8,755 bases of DNA from Globobulimina sp. (taxonomy: Eukaryota > Foraminifera > Rotaliida): NCBI GenBank assembly GCA_003354225.1, contig PIVH01000064.1:1-8755 (forward strand), read 5' to 3'. The notes below the pieces were generated by a model. The model made no database searches. It worked only from the letters and a program-made list of their open reading frames with translations, and was not told the DNA's origin. This document shows, piece after piece, positions 7,801 to 8,755 of the stretch; position 1 is the first letter of the stretch, and each line of letters starts with the position of its first letter. A program made the position numbers and the translations under genes.

Positions 7801-8397
7801 CAAATATGGCTTACTCATGCCATAAATTGCTGTAGAAAATATAATATCGATTATACAAATATACCAAAAAAGGATATAATTAAAGATATTATAAAGGAGG
7901 CGTGGATAACAGAATATAACACGACACTAAATGAATCCGTATCATTATCAACTTTTTATGCAGAAAAAATTAGACCCAAAATTAATTATAAATTAAACCT
8001 ACAAACAGGAGGAGACTTTTGGCTGAAAGCTAGAAGTGGATGTTTAACATTAAATTACAAAACAAACCAACCCTGCTCGAGATGTGATGAAAATGCATTA
8101 GAAACAATTAACCATTTATTATGGGAATGTCCGAGTAACATATTAACAGAAACGTATGAAAATCATATACAAAATCTTTGGGGATTACTCCCACCCAATA
8201 TAAACGGACATATAAAACCAGAATATAGAACATGTAACGATAATGAAAGATATGGTTACTTAATGTTAAGTACAGATTATATATTTAATGACAAGGTAAA
8301 TGGCCAAATCATAAATATAGTGGGTACTATTATTAAAGAACTATATAAAATTAGACCTGAAACGTTACAATATACTATTATGAAAAATAGAAATTAA
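4795..8397 (+). CDS. LINE ORF2: APE endonuclease-reverse transcriptase (by -1 frameshift)
   Basis: ORF2 nicks target DNA and copies the element RNA onto it. Numbering is from the GTG at 4885, which is not a credible eukaryotic start; the frame is open from 4771 and its first ATG is at 5008 (residue 42), inside the endonuclease, so ORF2 is probably made as an ORF1-ORF2 fusion from 4795. Endonuclease, about 34-275: Asn38 (LYNNV), Glu65 (CCVETK), Asp177 and Asn179 (IGDFNGHIG), Asp240 (LDIAL), Asp269-His270 (KDH, usually SDH). A basic linker (about 343-400, KNKNIKKKKESKK) follows. RT, about 557-830: LLHKKG and NYRTL; GFRANKR; motif A LLDICKAYDRVW (Asp646); motif B GLRQGCTMSP (702-711); motif C FADD (Asp750, Asp751); KYLGI (824-828). 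The C-terminal finger is C1064-x2-C1067-x9-H1077-x4-C1082. All catalytic residues are present; no RNase H is seen. Stop TAA at 8395-8397. Confidence 0.92.
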   Translation: MAFGKLIKVSSIFTTTNPIINTNFSDSNIDVYKDVYKDQPIKDKDVENKDKDNEIILIDQTIDILYNNVCSMNTKFELINDNIKLIKPDVICCVETKYKTVLDLHKFDEYESFHKMQIGKPTGGISIWAKSETRPSRLDIDDIDDEISMNYLWILCQNKAMTAICAVYLRNQSDPDARETNTTICQRLMQHINWCRLHNYKVFVIGDFNGHIGNDEWGINENHDDINNNGFIIRNFIRDSDLKLLNSDLETEGKWTWGYNKNNTKPQILDIALRSPDITNIKTIIDEKNNIYGNIGNKDHCFIHSKISIKAKNKILQTKLIKDKWKINDETNWQQYQEEIRIKITEMDSNDKITENSIFKIIEEAGVKSIGYKNKNIKKKKESKKIRQLNLEISNYRKELRKNPEFKGNILNELFKKIRERRQIRQRAEMARIENAHNKWINNPKRKFHQLYDTMKNLKRGISEKVTLIDEDNIPIIGEEKINSHITDFWESIFTLGIWPESNDEMKRLGMSNIINGPDKLDLENEISVKEIKDAIHKLKNNTSAGTTNIPPEFIKNWPEEMTHLCHTLFNKWFDSSYFPEIGKTQEVTLLHKKGSKSKIKNYRTLCLGCNLCKLYLLILTGRLEKITEKKNILGYIQHGFRANKRIEDCILVIQHTVQRANKLRRSESPIVALLDICKAYDRVWRKGLWKKLKDYGFPDKLINAIKSSYLDPGATITFQDTKTNRLKMPVGLRQGCTMSPILWALFIADLGKEIEMCHLGIEIGTTENKQNISGLFFADDMLLFAKNENNMKKLLNIVGNYANKWKIEFSGPKSLIIPLKRPVEKERNWSLGHKYISEGEKKEIYIQEEKEAKYLGITLCQNSMDIMRKHKLDLVERTRKETYRCYKPATVTSRPILYGTKIWQTYVIPKILHGIAAIPFSIETFRCIETQQREYIRTIARLPRGCNNMVLYGETGLIPMKMEAEKRTINYLAHIQKLNLDNIVKTVLLEQSEIYNNKDTSQIWLTHAINCCRKYNIDYTNIPKKDIIKDIIKEAWITEYNTTLNESVSLSTFYAEKIRPKINYKLNLQTGGDFWLKARSGCLTLNYKTNQPCSRCDENALETINHLLWECPSNILTETYENHIQNLWGLLPPNINGHIKPEYRTCNDNERYGYLMLSTDYIFNDKVNGQIINIVGTIIKELYKIRPETLQYTIMKNRN
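4804..4848 (+). promoter_or_regulatory. Possible frameshift-stimulating stem-loop
   Basis: GGGA (4804-4807) can pair with TCCC (4845-4848), and after a 3-nt bulge TTA (4811-4813) with TAA (4842-4844). The stem starts 8 nt after the heptamer, inside the 5-9 nt range usual for -1 frameshift stimulators. It is weak by itself (7 bp with a bulge). Its 28-nt loop holds the ORF1 stop codon and the 14-nt segment complementary to the element's 3' end. Found by eye, without energy calculation; a competing tiny C(TTCG)G hairpin covers 4799-4806. Confidence 0.35.
4818..4831 (+). repeat. 14-nt segment complementary to element 3' terminus (junction arm)
   Basis: GGTCAGTTCAATTT, two bases after the ORF1 stop codon, is the exact reverse complement of AAATTGAACTGACC at 8665-8678. 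The match does not extend beyond 14 nt on either side. It lies 22 nt after the slippery heptamer and in the loop of the proposed stem, so it could make a long-range RNA pairing. One such match somewhere in an AT-rich window of this size is not improbable; the location of both arms is what stands out. Confidence 0.6.
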
Positions 8398-8407
8398 ATG
8401 CACAATC

Positions 8408-8503
8408 ATGGATGGTAAGAATCAAACAAATGGATCAATGATGCATTCAAGTGATGATCAAACAACCTCCATTGATATGCACCAAAGCCAGTCTGCCAAA
8501 TAA
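8408..8503 (+). CDS. Small open frame in the 3' UTR, doubtful
   Basis: ATG at 8408, ten bases after the ORF2 stop, opens 31 codons ending in TAA (8501-8503). The product would be polar, rich in Ser, Met, Gln and Asp (starts MDGKNQTNGS). Immediately after, in another frame (from about 8505 to a TAG near 8560), another polar stretch reads like coding sequence (NEMLKDQMMLKRRK). No family is recognised. It may be a remnant of captured coding sequence or chance; expression is not supported by anything visible. Confidence 0.15.
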   Translation: MDGKNQTNGSMMHSSDDQTTSIDMHQSQSAK

Positions 8504-8593
8504 TCATCAACAAAATGAGATGCTGAAGGACCAGATGATGCTGAAAAGAAGAAAATAGAAAATATCTGATAACATATTAACTTTCTTAATAAC

Positions 8594-8660
8594 CTGTGAT
8601 TAATTTTGTGATAGTCTGTGATAATAGCCTTGTACTTATATTATAAGTCTGTGCTAATTT
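8594..8660 (+). repeat. Short degenerate CTGTGATAAT repeats at the 3' end
   Basis: Three related units are seen: CTGTGATTAATTTT at 8594-8607, AGTCTGTGATAAT at 8613-8625 and AGTCTGTGCTAATTT at 8646-8660, with a partial TTGTGATAG at 8606-8614. CR1- and L2-like LINEs often carry short 3' terminal repeats that act in RT template recognition, so this may be the equivalent here. The units are imperfect and unevenly spaced. Confidence 0.45.
8634..8648 (+). other. 3' hairpin, ACTTATA/TATAAGT
   Basis: ACTTATA-T-TATAAGT is a perfect 15-nt inverted repeat, realistically a 6-bp stem with a 3-nt loop. It lies about 30 nt before the element end. Stem-loops at LINE 3' ends are known RT recognition signals in several families. 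It is AT-only apart from one C-G pair, so it is weak. Confidence 0.4.
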
Positions 8661-8661
8661 A

Positions 8662-8667
8662 AATAAA
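8662..8667 (+). promoter_or_regulatory. Polyadenylation signal AATAAA
   Basis: Canonical AATAAA lies 11 nt before the A7 run, close to but within the range seen for animal and fungal cleavage sites. It overlaps the first bases of the 14-nt segment complementary to the ORF1/ORF2 junction. In AT-rich DNA the hexamer is common; position supports it. Confidence 0.55.
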
Positions 8668-8678
8668 TTGAACTGACC
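8665..8678 (+). repeat. 14-nt segment complementary to ORF1/ORF2 junction (3' arm)
   Basis: AAATTGAACTGACC is the exact reverse complement of 4818-4831 and abuts the A run, so it would be the last 14 nt of the element RNA before its tail. Pairing would bring the RNA 3' end to the frameshift region about 3.8 kb upstream. RT priming at the 3' end would break such a pairing. Confidence 0.6.
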
Positions 8679-8685
8679 AAAAAAA
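8679..8685 (+). other. A7 run, probable start of element tail
   Basis: Seven As directly follow GAACTGACC. LINE insertions usually end in poly(A) or short A-rich repeats, and this is the only such run after ORF2 with an AATAAA just upstream. The tail is short. The true end could be elsewhere, since the 5' end and target-site duplication are not in the window. Confidence 0.45.
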
Positions 8686-8755
8686 TATACAGCTATACTC
8701 TATTTGTAAAGTATTCGGTACCATGCTGTTAGTATGAATATTCTGATGTTCTTGA
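8686..8755. other. Probable flanking DNA, nothing recognised
   Basis: Seventy bases after the A run with no long frame, repeat or similarity to the rest of the window. They are taken as host flank because they follow the putative tail; they could instead be the end of a longer 3' UTR. Confidence 0.35.

Larger units (their letters stand above)
1..8678 (+). mobile_element. Non-LTR (LINE-type) retrotransposon, 5' end outside window
   Basis: One autonomous LINE fills the window: a large ORF1, then ORF2 with APE endonuclease and reverse transcriptase, then a short 3' UTR ending in AATAAA, a terminal TTGAACTGACC and seven As. Both frames are free of internal stops, so the copy looks intact and possibly young. 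No LTR, integrase, protease, RNase H or tyrosine recombinase is visible. The + strand is rich in A compared with T, as in many LINEs. LINEs of this build move by target-primed reverse transcription: the endonuclease nicks the target and the RT copies the RNA from its 3' end. The 5' end is missing because the ORF1 frame runs off the left edge, so target-site duplications cannot be tested. The Jockey/CR1/L2-side placement is inferred from domain order and the C-terminal finger and would need a tree. Confidence 0.93.
8398..8678 (+). other. Element 3' UTR
   Basis: About 280 nt between the ORF2 stop and the A run. The first part (to about 8570) looks less A-rich and more coding-like than the rest of the element, with a 31-codon open frame at 8408-8503. 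The second part holds short CTGTG-type repeats, a hairpin and AATAAA. In LINEs the 3' end is the region the RT recognises to start copying, so the structured last 90 nt are the likely recognition segment; that is inference. Confidence 0.7.

Noticed and set aside
4885-8397. RNase H domain in ORF2
   Set aside because: After the RT thumb only the CxxC...H...C finger is recognisable; no DGS-type RNase H motif series is seen.
1-8755. LTR retrotransposon, group II intron, or diversity-generating retroelement
   Set aside because: No terminal repeats, protease, integrase, intron RNA domain or template/variable repeat pair is seen, and the APE endonuclease plus FADD RT is diagnostic of a LINE.
8686-8755. 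Target-site duplication after the A run
   Set aside because: The 5' boundary of the element is outside the window, so no partner sequence is available to compare.

Overview
The window is almost entirely one non-LTR (LINE-type) retrotransposon, read left to right on the + strand. The host is a eukaryote with an AT-rich genome. Evidence: an APE-type endonuclease followed by a LINE reverse transcriptase, no LTRs, no ribosome-binding sites, an AATAAA followed by a short A run at the 3' end, and two very long intact reading frames. Codon use is strongly A-ending (AGA, TTA, ATA, GAA). The species cannot be named from this sequence. The RT style, the C-terminal CxxC...H...C finger and the esterase-like end of ORF1 fit the Jockey/CR1/L2 side of the LINE tree. 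That placement is inference.

Layout: (1) 1-4816, ORF1, an unusually large protein (1563 residues from the first in-window ATG). The frame is open to the left edge without a stop or ATG, so the true start is probably outside the window. ORF1 has a basic N-terminus, an acidic stretch, an unrecognised N-terminal region with a small internal repeat, a Ser/Thr-rich linker, a coiled coil, a divergent NADAR/YbiA-like domain, an RG/RGG box, and a C-terminal SGNH-esterase-like domain that lacks the usual Asp and His of the triad. (2) 4771-4884, the junction. (3) ORF2 to 8397: APE endonuclease, basic linker, reverse transcriptase with FADD, thumb, and a C-terminal CCHC-type finger. (4) 8398-8678, 3' UTR with short repeats, a hairpin and AATAAA. 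(5) 8679-8685, A7, probably the start of the tail. (6) 8686-8755, probable flanking DNA.

The most interesting part is the junction. The ORF2 frame has no ATG before residue 42, which is already inside the endonuclease. It overlaps the end of ORF1 by 46 nt in the -1 frame, and the overlap contains AAATTTA (4789-4795) phased as A_AAT_TTA. This is a canonical -1 slippery heptamer, the one used at the Rous sarcoma virus gag-pol junction. Eight bases downstream a weak stem can form (4804-4813 with 4842-4848). Its loop carries 14 nt (4818-4831) exactly complementary to the last 14 nt of the element (8665-8678), next to the A run. The model is a LINE that makes ORF2 as a Gag-Pol-like fusion by -1 frameshifting, possibly stimulated by long-distance pairing with the RNA 3' end, as in barley yellow dwarf virus. 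The heptamer, its phase and the 14-nt match are seen directly; the mechanism is inferred.
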